Source of the DNA: JAPPLB01 sp965206655
GTDB taxonomy: Bacteria > Acidobacteriota > Terriglobia > Bryobacterales > UBA6623
NCBI GenBank assembly: GCA_965206655.1
Contig: CBDBKC010000031.1
Location: 124,001-188,000, forward strand
Direction: 5' to 3'
Length of the DNA stretch: 64,000 nucleotides
Shown: piece after piece, positions 1-8,729 of the stretch
Numbering within the stretch: position 1 is the stretch's first letter
Layout: every line of letters starts with the position of its first letter
The notes under the pieces: generated by a model
Databases searched by the model: none
Seen by the model: the letters and a program-made list of their open reading frames with translations, nothing else
What the model was told of the DNA's origin: nothing
Translations under genes and position numbers: made by a program

Positions 1-444
1 ATCGAAAATGCCGGCTACGTCCAGGTCGACGCCCTCATGGTGCACCCAAACGTTTGTCATTGGCAGAGCGATGTACTCCGCGAACGCTCCCGCGCGGTTC
101 ACACCGACGCCCGAGGTGTTCCCGCAGAGATGGCGCTTACCGGCCATGCAGTTACGGCACCGGCCGCAGACGACGTGTCCCTCCCCGGAGACAACCTGAC
201 CGGGACGGAAATCGCTGACGTTCGATCCAACTTCAACGATCTCCCCGACGAACTCATGCCCGACAACCAAAGGGATGGGAATCGTCTCTTGCGCCCATTC
301 GTCCCAATTCCAAATATGGCCGTCGGTGCCACAAATGCCCGTACGGTGGACTCGGATGAGAACATCGTTGATCCCGATCTCGGGCCTCGGAACTTCCTGC
401 ATCCACAGTCCCGGCTCGCTCTTCGCTTTGACGAGTGCTTTCAT
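1..444 (-). CDS. tdh: L-threonine 3-dehydrogenase, N-terminal part (3' end outside window)
   Basis: This is the first ~148 residues of a zinc-dependent medium-chain alcohol dehydrogenase of the threonine 3-dehydrogenase type, which oxidises L-threonine to 2-amino-3-ketobutyrate using NAD+. Reading leftwards from an ATG at 444, the protein begins MKALVKAKSEPG and continues with the catalytic-zinc region (GICGTDGHIW, then GHEFVGEIVEVG) and the four-cysteine structural-zinc lobe (CGRCRNCMAGKRHLC). The stretch NTSGVGVNRAGAFAEYI is typical of Tdh rather than of sorbitol dehydrogenases. The reading frame is open to base 1, so the Rossmann domain and stop lie outside the window. A kbl partner, common next to tdh, would also be outside. 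The family is clear; the exact substrate rests on this N-terminal half only. Confidence 0.85.
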   Translation of the reverse strand, partial: MKALVKAKSEPGLWMQEVPRPEIGINDVLIRVHRTGICGTDGHIWNWDEWAQETIPIPLVVGHEFVGEIVEVGSNVSDFRPGQVVSGEGHVVCGRCRNCMAGKRHLCGNTSGVGVNRAGAFAEYIALPMTNVWVHHEGVDLDVAGIFD

Positions 445-714
445 CGGTGGCAGACCCTTTCGCCCTCCTCTCAGGGCGCGCAGTGTCAATTGTAACCTTC
501 GCGGTCATGGCTGCTGTACTCGCCCTCACCCAACCCCCGGCGGCCGATCCGACGGGCTGAGTCAAGGGATCCCGCATATGCTACGCCTTTACCGGACAAC
601 CCGTTTCGGCTGAACCAAAGGCCGAGGTTGGATCATGGTTCGCGGCCTGGCGATTCGCGATTCCGCCTCGCGTCGCGAAGGAACGGCCTTAGGGAGGGCT
701 TGAGCCGGAGGCAG

Positions 715-2733
715 CTAGTAAATCCGCTCTTCTCGTCGAGGTCGCCGATAGGGCTCTTCCAAGTGCTTGCGAGCCGTGTCCAGCGCTCCCTGCGTGTTGT
801 CCCGTGTGCGTAGCGCCAGTTGGTACTCATTCACCGCCCGGTCGCGCTGGTCGGAAATGTCGAAGATATGGCCGAGCATGATGTGCGCCCAAACTTCGGT
901 CCAGGCCGGCTCCTGGTCGCCGTTGAGCGACTCACGGTACTGATTGGCGGCCGACTGATAGTTGCTCTGAGCGAAGAAGACTTCTCCAATCCGATAGTGA
1001 GCGAGCGAGCTGTAACGGTTGATGTCGAGGGCCTTTTGATAGGTGTCGAGAGCCTCGTTGTAGTAGCCGAACTGGAAGAGTTGTTCACCCTTGCGAATCG
1101 CGACTTGGACATGAATACCCTCGTCATACCGCAGAATGCGGCTCTTCGGGTCGAGGATCACCCGGCGTGGTTTGCCGAAAGTATCAATCACGTAGTCGGA
1201 CGAGCGGCCCTGGACGGGGATGCGTTCGTACTCGGGTTCGCCCTCGGTTTGGACTTCGACTTCGATCGGCATCGAGAACGTGTCCATGTCCTGCGTGATC
1301 TTGCCCATCACACGGAAGCCCTTGCCGTCGCCCAGCCGATAGATCGTATACTCCTGCGTGAACTCAGGCGTGCCGATGTTCTCCAACCACTGAATGAAGA
1401 AGGCCTGCAGACTCTCCCCCGTCACAGCTTCCGCGACTTCGCGGAAATCGGTTGTGACGACCGAACTCCAGGCGTGTTTCTCGGCGAACTGTTTCAGCGT
1501 GGCGAAGAAAGCTTCATCGCCAATCGTGAAGCGCAGCATGTTGAGAATCATCGCGCCCTTCGAACCGGCAAGCGAGTAGATCTCCGGCGAGAAGTCGGCA
1601 AGCCGGCCTGCTTGCAACACGGGAATCTCGTCGTAAGTAAGCGCCTCGATCTGGGTATCGTGCAAAAAGTCAGTGAACTCCGTTTCCCCCTCGCTTTCCT
1701 CGATCTCCATCATGGCGGCATACTTGGCCATGCCCAGGTCGAGCCAGCCATGGTTGCGGTTGCCGGGCGAAACCACGGTGCGCCACCACTGGTGGGCAAC
1801 CTCGGTCCCCAGCAGCAGTCGATTCACATCGTCGCCGATGCCCGCTGGGCTCAAGAAAAGAATGCCCGGAGCCGTGTAGCCGTTCGGAGCCGAGTCGCCG
1901 GTCTCGACCACCGCCAACGTCGTTGCGTAGGGTGGCCCGAAGCGCTCCGTGAAGAAGCCCATCATCTTGCCGATCGCGGCGCCGTAGGCTTCGGCCACAT
2001 CAGACGACGCGGTCTTGAAGTACATCATCGTGTTGATGCCTTCGTATTCAACGCGCACGGGCTCTTGCTGCACAACCGCGATGCTCCCGGGAAACGACGG
2101 TTGCGAAAAACTAAAGCTGTGCTGCACCTTCCCGTCCGTTTCAGAACTCGTGCCGATGCCACTGGCGATCACCGTATATCCCGAAGGGACCGTAACGTTC
2201 ATTTCCGCCGAGAAGCGGTCGGCTGCATATCCATTGACCGGGAACCAAAATGCTGGATAGAGCAGGTATGCGCGCTCAGGGTCAATCGAAGCCAAGCTCA
2301 CGCCCTGGACCGGCGAGTACTCCGTACCCTTCAACTGCCCCTCATACTGGAACGTCACCGTAACCGGCTGATTGACCTGCAGGAATCCCGGAAAACTGAG
2401 ACGGATCTGGTTGGCCTGCTGGATTCGATCCACCGGAATATCTTCGCCTTCGCTCGTCAGAACGCCATTGACGTTAAGACCATTGTTGAAACTGAAAACG
2501 ACAAGATTCGTCGGCTCCTTCGGAACAAACCGGACCTCGGCCAGTGCTTCCAGCGACTGGCCGAGCGGATCAACCTCCGCGGTAATTCGATAGAACTCCA
2601 CATCAATCAGAGGAACCTGCGTTTGAGCTTGCGCCCGCCCCAACAGCACAAGGGCGGCCAGACACAAAGCCGCGACAACGAAAAGCCGCTGGACGCCGGG
2701 ACGCGCTTCATCGCGGAGGGCAGCCGGCGTCAT
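715..2733 (-). CDS. M1 aminopeptidase-like protein with degenerate metal site and C-terminal TPRs
   Basis: About 672 residues. A signal peptide or anchor (RLFVVAALCLAALVLLGRAQA) is followed by an M1-type N-terminal beta domain, a gluzincin-like domain, and two to three TPR repeats from about residue 565 (e.g. YNEALDTYQKALDINRYS, SNYQSAANQYRESLNG). M1 enzymes carry HExxH plus a glutamate 19 residues after the second His. Here the site reads TEVAHQWW (Thr310 in place of the first His) and the position 19 residues after His314 is Leu in WLDLGMAKY, where WLNEGFA is usual. Two of three zinc ligands are therefore missing, so peptidase activity is unlikely. The ATG at 2733 overlaps the lpxB stop (ATGA), which decides the start and suggests translational coupling. 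It may act as a binding or scaffold protein in the envelope. Confidence 0.8.
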   Translation of the reverse strand: MTPAALRDEARPGVQRLFVVAALCLAALVLLGRAQAQTQVPLIDVEFYRITAEVDPLGQSLEALAEVRFVPKEPTNLVVFSFNNGLNVNGVLTSEGEDIPVDRIQQANQIRLSFPGFLQVNQPVTVTFQYEGQLKGTEYSPVQGVSLASIDPERAYLLYPAFWFPVNGYAADRFSAEMNVTVPSGYTVIASGIGTSSETDGKVQHSFSFSQPSFPGSIAVVQQEPVRVEYEGINTMMYFKTASSDVAEAYGAAIGKMMGFFTERFGPPYATTLAVVETGDSAPNGYTAPGILFLSPAGIGDDVNRLLLGTEVAHQWWRTVVSPGNRNHGWLDLGMAKYAAMMEIEESEGETEFTDFLHDTQIEALTYDEIPVLQAGRLADFSPEIYSLAGSKGAMILNMLRFTIGDEAFFATLKQFAEKHAWSSVVTTDFREVAEAVTGESLQAFFIQWLENIGTPEFTQEYTIYRLGDGKGFRVMGKITQDMDTFSMPIEVEVQTEGEPEYERIPVQGRSSDYVIDTFGKPRRVILDPKSRILRYDEGIHVQVAIRKGEQLFQFGYYNEALDTYQKALDINRYSSLAHYRIGEVFFAQSNYQSAANQYRESLNGDQEPAWTEVWAHIMLGHIFDISDQRDRAVNEYQLALRTRDNTQGALDTARKHLEEPYRRPRREERIY

Positions 2734-3890
2734 GCCACCGTCACCGGCGTGTCCCTGCGATCGCCTGCTAATGAGAGCTTGTTGCATATCACCTCCACCG
2801 CCCGCTCCGATGCCGGCCGGTCCCCACCGAGAACCTCCGCTATTACCGACAGTTCGCGAACCATCTGTTGACGCTCCTGCTCGTTCTCCAGTAATCGTTT
2901 TGCTTCGCCCGCCAATTTCTCCGCCGTGCAATCCTGTTGGATCAGTTCAGGCACGATGCGTCGTCCTGCGAGCAGATTCACCATGCTGTAAAAAGGGACA
3001 TCCGCCAGTATCTTGCCTAGCAGCCAAGTTGCCCTCGTGACCCTGTAGAAGACAACCATCGGCGTCCCGAGCAAGGCGGTTTCGACCGCCGCCGTACCAC
3101 TAGCGACCAAAGCCAGATCCGCGTGCCCAATGGCATTGTGCAGGTCATCTTCAACTATATGGACGGACGCGTCACCAATGCGTTCCTCAAAAAATGCCCT
3201 CCCGGTCGTGTGCGAGGCGGCCAGAACAACATCGATCGGCAGCGCCGCGCTCAGTCGCTTGATAGCGTCGAGCAAGTAGGGCAGGTGCCGGTCCGCTTCG
3301 GCGCGGCGGCTGCCTGGAGCGAGAGCAACCACCGGCTTGTCGCCGCTGATCCCTAGACCCTCCAAAAATTCACGTCGCCGCATCGTAGTCTTCGTGATGC
3401 GGCTCAGTGGGTGCCCCACATACGTCGTCGCCACACCCCGATCGGCGAAGAACTTTTCCTCAAAAGGAAAAATGCAAAGCAAATGACTCACGAGACGCCG
3501 AATCACCCGGATGCGGCCCTTCCGCCAGGCCCATACTTGCGGCGCGACATAGTAGAAAACAGGGATGCCGGCGCGCTTGAGAAAGCGGCACAGATCGAGG
3601 TGAAAGCCGGGCGCATCGGTAACGACCGCGAAATCAGGACGATCGCGCTTTGCCGCGCCCGCCAGCTGGAAGAGCAGACGATAGATGCGGGGTGCGTGAA
3701 TCAGCACCTCGAAAACACCCACAACCGACAGACTTTCCGTCCGCACCACCGGGCGCACTCCGGCCGCGCGCATCCGGGGACCCGCGCATCCAAAAAACTC
3801 CGCGTCCGGGAAGCGTTCGCGCAATCGCTCAACCAGTTCCGCCGCATAGCGGTCGGCCGAAGCTTCAGCCGCGGAAACAAGAATTTTCAT
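2730..3890 (-). CDS. lpxB: Lipid-A-disaccharide synthase
   Basis: A 386-residue GT19-family enzyme that joins UDP-2,3-diacylglucosamine and lipid X to form the lipid A disaccharide at the inner face of the cytoplasmic membrane. The N-terminus (MKILVSAAEASADRYAAELV) matches the LpxB opening motif. FFGCAGPRMRAAGV, YYVAPQVWAWRKGRI, FPFEEKFF, YVGHPL and LAPGSRRAE occur in the usual order, followed by VASGTAAVETALLGTPMVVFY. Length is normal. An ATG at 3890 gives the canonical start; a TTG two codons earlier is also in frame. The gene is the only lipid A biosynthesis gene here, so the rest of the lpx set must be elsewhere. It is coupled through a 4-bp overlap to the M1-like gene downstream. Its presence supports an LPS-bearing outer membrane. 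Confidence 0.95.
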   Translation of the reverse strand: MKILVSAAEASADRYAAELVERLRERFPDAEFFGCAGPRMRAAGVRPVVRTESLSVVGVFEVLIHAPRIYRLLFQLAGAAKRDRPDFAVVTDAPGFHLDLCRFLKRAGIPVFYYVAPQVWAWRKGRIRVIRRLVSHLLCIFPFEEKFFADRGVATTYVGHPLSRITKTTMRRREFLEGLGISGDKPVVALAPGSRRAEADRHLPYLLDAIKRLSAALPIDVVLAASHTTGRAFFEERIGDASVHIVEDDLHNAIGHADLALVASGTAAVETALLGTPMVVFYRVTRATWLLGKILADVPFYSMVNLLAGRRIVPELIQQDCTAEKLAGEAKRLLENEQERQQMVRELSVIAEVLGGDRPASERAVEVICNKLSLAGDRRDTPVTVA

Positions 3891-3984
3891 AGCCAAAGGT
3901 TCAGTCTATCGAATAGCCTGCTTTTCTCACCGAGTGGCGAAACAAGCAAGCTGCGCGGTGTTCGATATCATAGGGACACTTGGG

Positions 3985-6606
3985 ATGAAGCAACCGCTGG
4001 TTGCGCCTTTGGCCGCCCTGGCGATCGGCGTTGCCGCAGCGCAGCTCGCGGCCTTTTCGTTCACCGAAACCCTGCTATCGGTCTTGCTGCTCGGCGTCCT
4101 GGCCTGCCTGGGCTTATGGATGCGTGCGCCCCGCTCAGGTGCTCTTGCCTGCGGCGTCGCCTTCCTGGCAGCGGGTGTGATGCTAGGCTCCCGCCCCCAG
4201 GTCTGCGATCCGGCGCGAGTGGACCTCGCCTGGCAAGCAGGGCGCGACGAAGTCGACGACCCGGTCCGGCTGCGCGGCTGGGTGCGGCGTCCGCCGGAGT
4301 GGGTCGGATACGGCGACCGCTTCACTCTGGAAACCGAAACAATCTTCGCCGGCTCACCCGCCCACGGGGGCATCAACATCATCGTCTACCGCGATGAGGA
4401 CGCTCCTGCCCTCCTACTCACCTATGGCACACGCGTCGAGTTGCTAGCCCGCCTGCGAACGCCTAGAAACTTTCAGAACCCCGGTAGCTTCAACTACATG
4501 AGCTACCTCGCCTCCGAGGGTGTTTTCTTGACAGCCACGGTCCGCGCCGGCACACCGCTTCATCAACTCGACGGCCGCCGCGGTTCGGTATGGCTTTCGT
4601 GGATCTGGAAAGCGCGCCAAGCGGCCAAGCGCCGTCTCGACGCAATGCTCGATCAGCAGGATTCCGGCCAGGCCGAGGAGATCCTGCGAGCCCTCCTACT
4701 AGGTCAAAAGAGCAGCCTCGGCCCCGAGACCCGCCGCGACTTCCAACGCACCGGAGCCTACCACGCCCTTGTGATTTCGGGCCTCCACGTAGGCGCCGTC
4801 GCCTTCTCCATCCTCTTCCTGCTACGCCTTGCGATGGTCCCCCTCATCCCAAAGACCCTCATCGGCGTGGCCCTGATTGTCGCCTACGCCTTCTTCGTCG
4901 GCGCTGCCCTACCCGTAACGCGCGCCGCGTGGATGTGTACCGCCTATCTCGCAAGCAGCCTCGTCTACCGCCAACGGCGCGCCCTCAACGTCATCGCGGC
5001 AACGGCCCTGCTGTTCCTTTTCATCAAGCCTGATCTCCTCCGCGATCCCAGCTTCCAGATGTCGTTCTTGGCGGTCATGCTCATCGCCGGCATCGCGGTT
5101 CCGATTCTCGAGAAGACCCTCGATCCCTACCGGCTGGCGCTTGTCGATCTGTGGAATCAAGACCGCGATACCCACCTCGACACACGCGTAGCAGAGATCC
5201 GCGTCACCCTCCGGATGTGGCTTGAGCCCTTGCCCCTCGTACTGCGGCTGCCCCGAAGCGTCACCGCCGGCAGCGTGATTCTCATCCTCCGGGCCGGCAT
5301 TTGGGCAGCGGAACTCCTCGTCGTCTCGGCGGTGATTCAGGCGGGCCTCGCGCTTCCCATGGCCGCGCACTTTCAGCGGGTCTCTTGGGGCGGCGTCTCG
5401 GCGAATCTGTGGATCATGCCCTTGTTGTTGCTGACCCTCCCATTGGGGTTACTCAGCTTGCTCACAAACTGGCAATGGCTGGGAGTGCTCTCACTGCGAG
5501 CAGCCGAGGCCATCGCCTCGGTCGTTAACTGGCACGCCGAAACCTTGCCAACTGACCTACGCACGCCGCCCCCGCCGCTTTGGCTGGCCATATTCTTCGG
5601 CCTCTCGCTGGCGGCCGTCTGGTGGAGCTTCGAACGAGGCAGGCGTCTGCGATGGGCTTCATGGACGGCATTCGCCCTCAGCCTAACCCTCGTCGTCGCT
5701 CACCCGTTCCCGCCCAGGTTCTCCCCAGGCCGTTTCGAATTCACCGCGCTTGACGTCGGTCAAGGCGAATCCCTGCTCCTCGTCACACCCGGCGGACACA
5801 CCGTTCTAGTAGATGGCGGCGGCCTGCCTGACTACGGCGGCACCCGAACAACAGGTCTCGACATCGGTGACGCCGTCGTCTCCCCCTACTTGTGGTCGCG
5901 CTCCATTCGCCGCCTCGATGTCCTCGCCGTAACCCACTCAGACGCGGACCATTTCGGCGGTATCCCCGCCCTGCTCGACAACTTTGAAGTCGGCGAGCTC
6001 TGGTTGGCGCCGGTAGCCTTTGCCGACGAACATCGCCACTGGATCGACACCGTGCGAAACCGCGGAATCTCAGTCATCCCTCTTGAAGCGGGCTACAAAC
6101 GAAACCTGGGACGCGTTTCGTTCGAAGTCCTGGGGCCCGTCTCCAATCCGGGCGCGCATAAGCTGTCCCGCAACAACCAATCACTCGTTCTTCGCGCCGA
6201 ATACGGTGCTCACGGCCTTCTCTTGACCGGCGATATCGAGGAGCAAACCGAAACCAGTCTCATCGAGAGCCACCGGTTGCGGCACGAAACAATCCTCAAA
6301 GTCTCCCACCACGGCAGCGCCACATCAAGCCACCAGGATTTCCTCGATCAGGTCCGCCCGACCTTCGCGGTCATCTCAGCCGGTTACCGCAACACCTACG
6401 GACATCCTCATCCCGCCGTCCTCGCCCGGCTCCGACAACAGGGCGTCCAAATCCTGCGCACAGACCTCGACGGACTTATCTCCATCACAACAGATGGCCA
6501 CCGCCTCTCCATAGGCACCTACCGGCAACAACAAATCCATAGACGAACGGGGCGAGTGGAAGACAGCCAATGTAGGGGCACGCCATGGCATCCGCGCGGC
6601 CCCTGA
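3985..6606 (+). CDS. comEC: ComEC/Rec2-type DNA uptake channel
   Basis: About 873 residues and polytopic. It is the inner-membrane channel that carries single-stranded DNA into the cytoplasm during natural transformation. The N-terminal membrane segments and a DUF4131-like OB region are followed by the Competence domain with the family hallmark HALVISGLHVGAVAF. A metallo-beta-lactamase-like domain starts near residue 585 (FTALDVGQGESLLL, VDGGGL, THSDADHFGG, LLLTGDIE, KVSHHGSATSS). The MBL metal motif is intact (HSDADH). I take the ATG at 3985, which starts a hydrophobic N-terminus (MKQPLVAPLAALAIG). A GTG at 3934 is an in-frame alternative. No other competence genes are in the window. The gene is divergent from lpxB. 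Confidence 0.92.
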   Translation: MKQPLVAPLAALAIGVAAAQLAAFSFTETLLSVLLLGVLACLGLWMRAPRSGALACGVAFLAAGVMLGSRPQVCDPARVDLAWQAGRDEVDDPVRLRGWVRRPPEWVGYGDRFTLETETIFAGSPAHGGINIIVYRDEDAPALLLTYGTRVELLARLRTPRNFQNPGSFNYMSYLASEGVFLTATVRAGTPLHQLDGRRGSVWLSWIWKARQAAKRRLDAMLDQQDSGQAEEILRALLLGQKSSLGPETRRDFQRTGAYHALVISGLHVGAVAFSILFLLRLAMVPLIPKTLIGVALIVAYAFFVGAALPVTRAAWMCTAYLASSLVYRQRRALNVIAATALLFLFIKPDLLRDPSFQMSFLAVMLIAGIAVPILEKTLDPYRLALVDLWNQDRDTHLDTRVAEIRVTLRMWLEPLPLVLRLPRSVTAGSVILILRAGIWAAELLVVSAVIQAGLALPMAAHFQRVSWGGVSANLWIMPLLLLTLPLGLLSLLTNWQWLGVLSLRAAEAIASVVNWHAETLPTDLRTPPPPLWLAIFFGLSLAAVWWSFERGRRLRWASWTAFALSLTLVVAHPFPPRFSPGRFEFTALDVGQGESLLLVTPGGHTVLVDGGGLPDYGGTRTTGLDIGDAVVSPYLWSRSIRRLDVLAVTHSDADHFGGIPALLDNFEVGELWLAPVAFADEHRHWIDTVRNRGISVIPLEAGYKRNLGRVSFEVLGPVSNPGAHKLSRNNQSLVLRAEYGAHGLLLTGDIEEQTETSLIESHRLRHETILKVSHHGSATSSHQDFLDQVRPTFAVISAGYRNTYGHPHPAVLARLRQQGVQILRTDLDGLISITTDGHRLSIGTYRQQQIHRRTGRVEDSQCRGTPWHPRGP

Positions 6607-6659
6607 AAGGACCAACATACGGATCTAGGGCCGACGTGTCTGCCCCTCGCGGGAGTAGA

Positions 6660-8468
6660 ATGACCGTGATGAAACAAGCGCCCCGATTCACCATCCTCTG
6701 CGCCTGGCTGCTCTCACTTTCCTGCGGCTCCAGCGGCCTAAACCCTCAGCAAAGAGCCGATCGATTCCTCGAAATATACGACGGCATCGGACAGAAAATC
6801 TACGCCGTCACTTCCGAAGCCTATTGGAAGTCCGCGACCGACGTCACCGACCAACATGTCGGTGAACGCATAGGCGCCGAGAGCGCCCTGGCGGCCTTCT
6901 CCGGCAGTCGCTATGTGATCGAGGCAGCCCGCGGCCTGCTCGCATCCAAGGCCGAGCTCGACGATCTCACCATCCGCCAACTGGAAAAGATCATGCTCAC
7001 CGCCGCCGAGTACCCGGGCACCATCCCCGAAACCGTCGAAGCCCGCGTCGGGCAGGAAGCGAAGCAAAGCGCCGTCCTCGACGCGTTCGAGTTTTGCGCC
7101 GAGCGCCGCGGCGAATCTTGCGCCAAAATCGTCAACCCAAACGAGATCGACAACATCCTGCTCGACTCGCGCGACATCAAAGAGCGCCGACACATCTGGG
7201 AAGTCTCCAAGCAAACCGGCCCCGCCCTCAAACCCGGACTCATCGAACTGCGCCGCCTGCGCAACGAACTGGCGAAAGAAATGGGTCACGATTCCTTCTT
7301 CGCCCTCCAAGTCGCCGACTACGGCATGCCCGTCGACGAAATGATGCAGCTCATGGAGGGCTTCCAGACCGACCTGCGTCCACTCTACGAACAGGTGCAT
7401 TGCTGGGCGAAGTACGAGTTAGCGAAAAGGTACGGCCAGGAGCCGCCCCAAAAGATTCCCTCCCATTGGATCGGCAACCGCTGGGCGCAAGCCTGGCCCG
7501 GGCTGACGGACGCTGTCGACCTCGACGATCTGGTCAAGGATAAGTCGCCCGAGTGGATCGTCAAGCAAGCCGAAGCGTTCTACACCTCGCTCGACATGCC
7601 GCCCCTCCCGGACACGTTCTGGGAAAAGTCCGACCTCTACCAGTTGCCTCCCGACTCGACCCGCAAGAAGAACACCCACGCCTCCGCTTGGCATCTCGAC
7701 ATCGACAAAGATGTGCGTTCGCTTATGAGCGTAGAACCCAACTTCCGCTGGTTCGAGACTTCGCACCATGAGCTGGGCCATGTCTACTACTTCATGGCCT
7801 ACTCGAACCCCGACGTCCCGCTCACGCTCCGCGAAGGCGCCAATCGCGCCTTCCACGAAGCCATCGGTGACCTCATCGGCATCGCGGCCCGGCAACCCGC
7901 CTACCTCAAAGAAATCGGCCTGCTCGAGAAAGACGCTGAGATCGACCAAGCCCAGTGGCTCCTCGACGAAGCCCTCAACCAGGCCGTCGTGTTCATCCCT
8001 TTCTCCGCCGGAACGATGTCGTTCTGGGAGCACGACCTTTATGAAGAAAACCTCTCACCCGACGAATTCAATCAGCGTTGGTGGGACTACGTCGGACGCT
8101 ACCAAGGCGTCGAGCCCCCGGCGCCGCGCGGCGAAGAATTCTGCGACGCCTGCACCAAAACCCACATCAGCGACGACCCCGCCCAATACTACGACTACGC
8201 CATGGCCTTCGTCCTGAAGTATCAGCTCCACACCTACATTGCGAAGAACATCCTCAAGCAGGATCCCCGCGACTGCAATTACTTCGGCAACAAAGAAGTC
8301 GGCAAGTTCCTCTCCGAGCTGCTCAGCCTAGGCGCCACGCGCGACTGGCGCGAAGTCATCCACGAGAAAACCGGCGAAGAAGTCAGCACCCGAGCCATGC
8401 TCGAATACTTCGCCCCCCTAATGGACCACCTAAAAAAAGAAAACACCGGCCGCGACGTCACCTGGTGA
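6660..8468 (+). CDS. M2-family peptidyl-dipeptidase (ACE-like), exported
   Basis: About 602 residues resembling angiotensin-converting-enzyme-type zinc dipeptidyl carboxypeptidases, which release dipeptides from peptide C-termini. The gluzincin site is complete: HHELGHVYYFMAY carries HExxH, and the third ligand lies in FHEAIGDLIGIAA, the usual HEAxGD context. Other family segments (LRRLRNELAKEMGHDSFFAL, YYDYAMAFVLKYQLH) are present. The N-terminus after MKQ is a hydrophobic signal ending in LLSLSCGSS, a near-lipobox, so a lipoprotein is possible though residue -3 is atypical. GGGAG at 6651-6655 precedes the ATG at 6660; GTG 6666 or ATG 6669 are alternative starts. Unlike the M1-like gene nearby, this peptidase should be active. 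It probably scavenges peptides in the periplasm. Confidence 0.9.
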   Translation: MTVMKQAPRFTILCAWLLSLSCGSSGLNPQQRADRFLEIYDGIGQKIYAVTSEAYWKSATDVTDQHVGERIGAESALAAFSGSRYVIEAARGLLASKAELDDLTIRQLEKIMLTAAEYPGTIPETVEARVGQEAKQSAVLDAFEFCAERRGESCAKIVNPNEIDNILLDSRDIKERRHIWEVSKQTGPALKPGLIELRRLRNELAKEMGHDSFFALQVADYGMPVDEMMQLMEGFQTDLRPLYEQVHCWAKYELAKRYGQEPPQKIPSHWIGNRWAQAWPGLTDAVDLDDLVKDKSPEWIVKQAEAFYTSLDMPPLPDTFWEKSDLYQLPPDSTRKKNTHASAWHLDIDKDVRSLMSVEPNFRWFETSHHELGHVYYFMAYSNPDVPLTLREGANRAFHEAIGDLIGIAARQPAYLKEIGLLEKDAEIDQAQWLLDEALNQAVVFIPFSAGTMSFWEHDLYEENLSPDEFNQRWWDYVGRYQGVEPPAPRGEEFCDACTKTHISDDPAQYYDYAMAFVLKYQLHTYIAKNILKQDPRDCNYFGNKEVGKFLSELLSLGATRDWREVIHEKTGEEVSTRAMLEYFAPLMDHLKKENTGRDVTW

Positions 8469-8476
8469 GCCAAACC

Positions 8477-8686
8477 GAGCCGTGACCGTGAGGGAGCGGT
8501 TGCGGAACGGCCACCCGCATTCGCGCACATCGGTATGCTCGCGGTCCACAACGCCCCAGCGCAAACATTCAGTGAAGAGACAGAGCCGCGACTGTAAAGG
8601 AGCGGGCCCGCGCAAGGCAGGCGCGGAAAACCCCACAACCCTCAAGCCTCCCCCACCGCATTCAGAGCCGCGGGTGTAAGCCCGCG
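8477..8686 (+). repeat. Array of three related extragenic hairpin units
   Basis: The 261-bp gap between the M2 gene and the next gene holds no ORF I would support. It contains three related units at 8477-8499, 8583-8605 and 8665-8686. Each begins GAGCCG and has a central GTAA or GTGA. The first two align base for base with only transitions. The third folds as CGCGGG-TGTAAG-CCCGCG. On the minus strand the second unit is preceded by a TTTCCGCGCCT box (complement of about 8623-8633), the same arrangement as at 55.05 and 56.03 kb. This looks like a REP/BIME-like dispersed element. Confidence 0.6.
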
Positions 8687-8729
8687 TTGAGCACCTCTGT
8701 CCGACGCCCGCCACCCCGCTCGGCGCCGC

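Noticed and set aside
820..2871. 683-residue open frame on the plus strand
   Set aside because: Antisense to the M1-like gene; the composition is that of a shadow frame and it lacks any domain.
6607..6659. M2 peptidase starting at 6585, overlapping comEC
   Set aside because: The signal sequence and a GGGAG site place the start at 6660 or a few codons later.
8477..8686. CRISPR-like spacing of three repeat units
   Set aside because: Units are imperfect, fold into hairpins, spacers are unequal (83 and 59 bp) and no cas genes are present.
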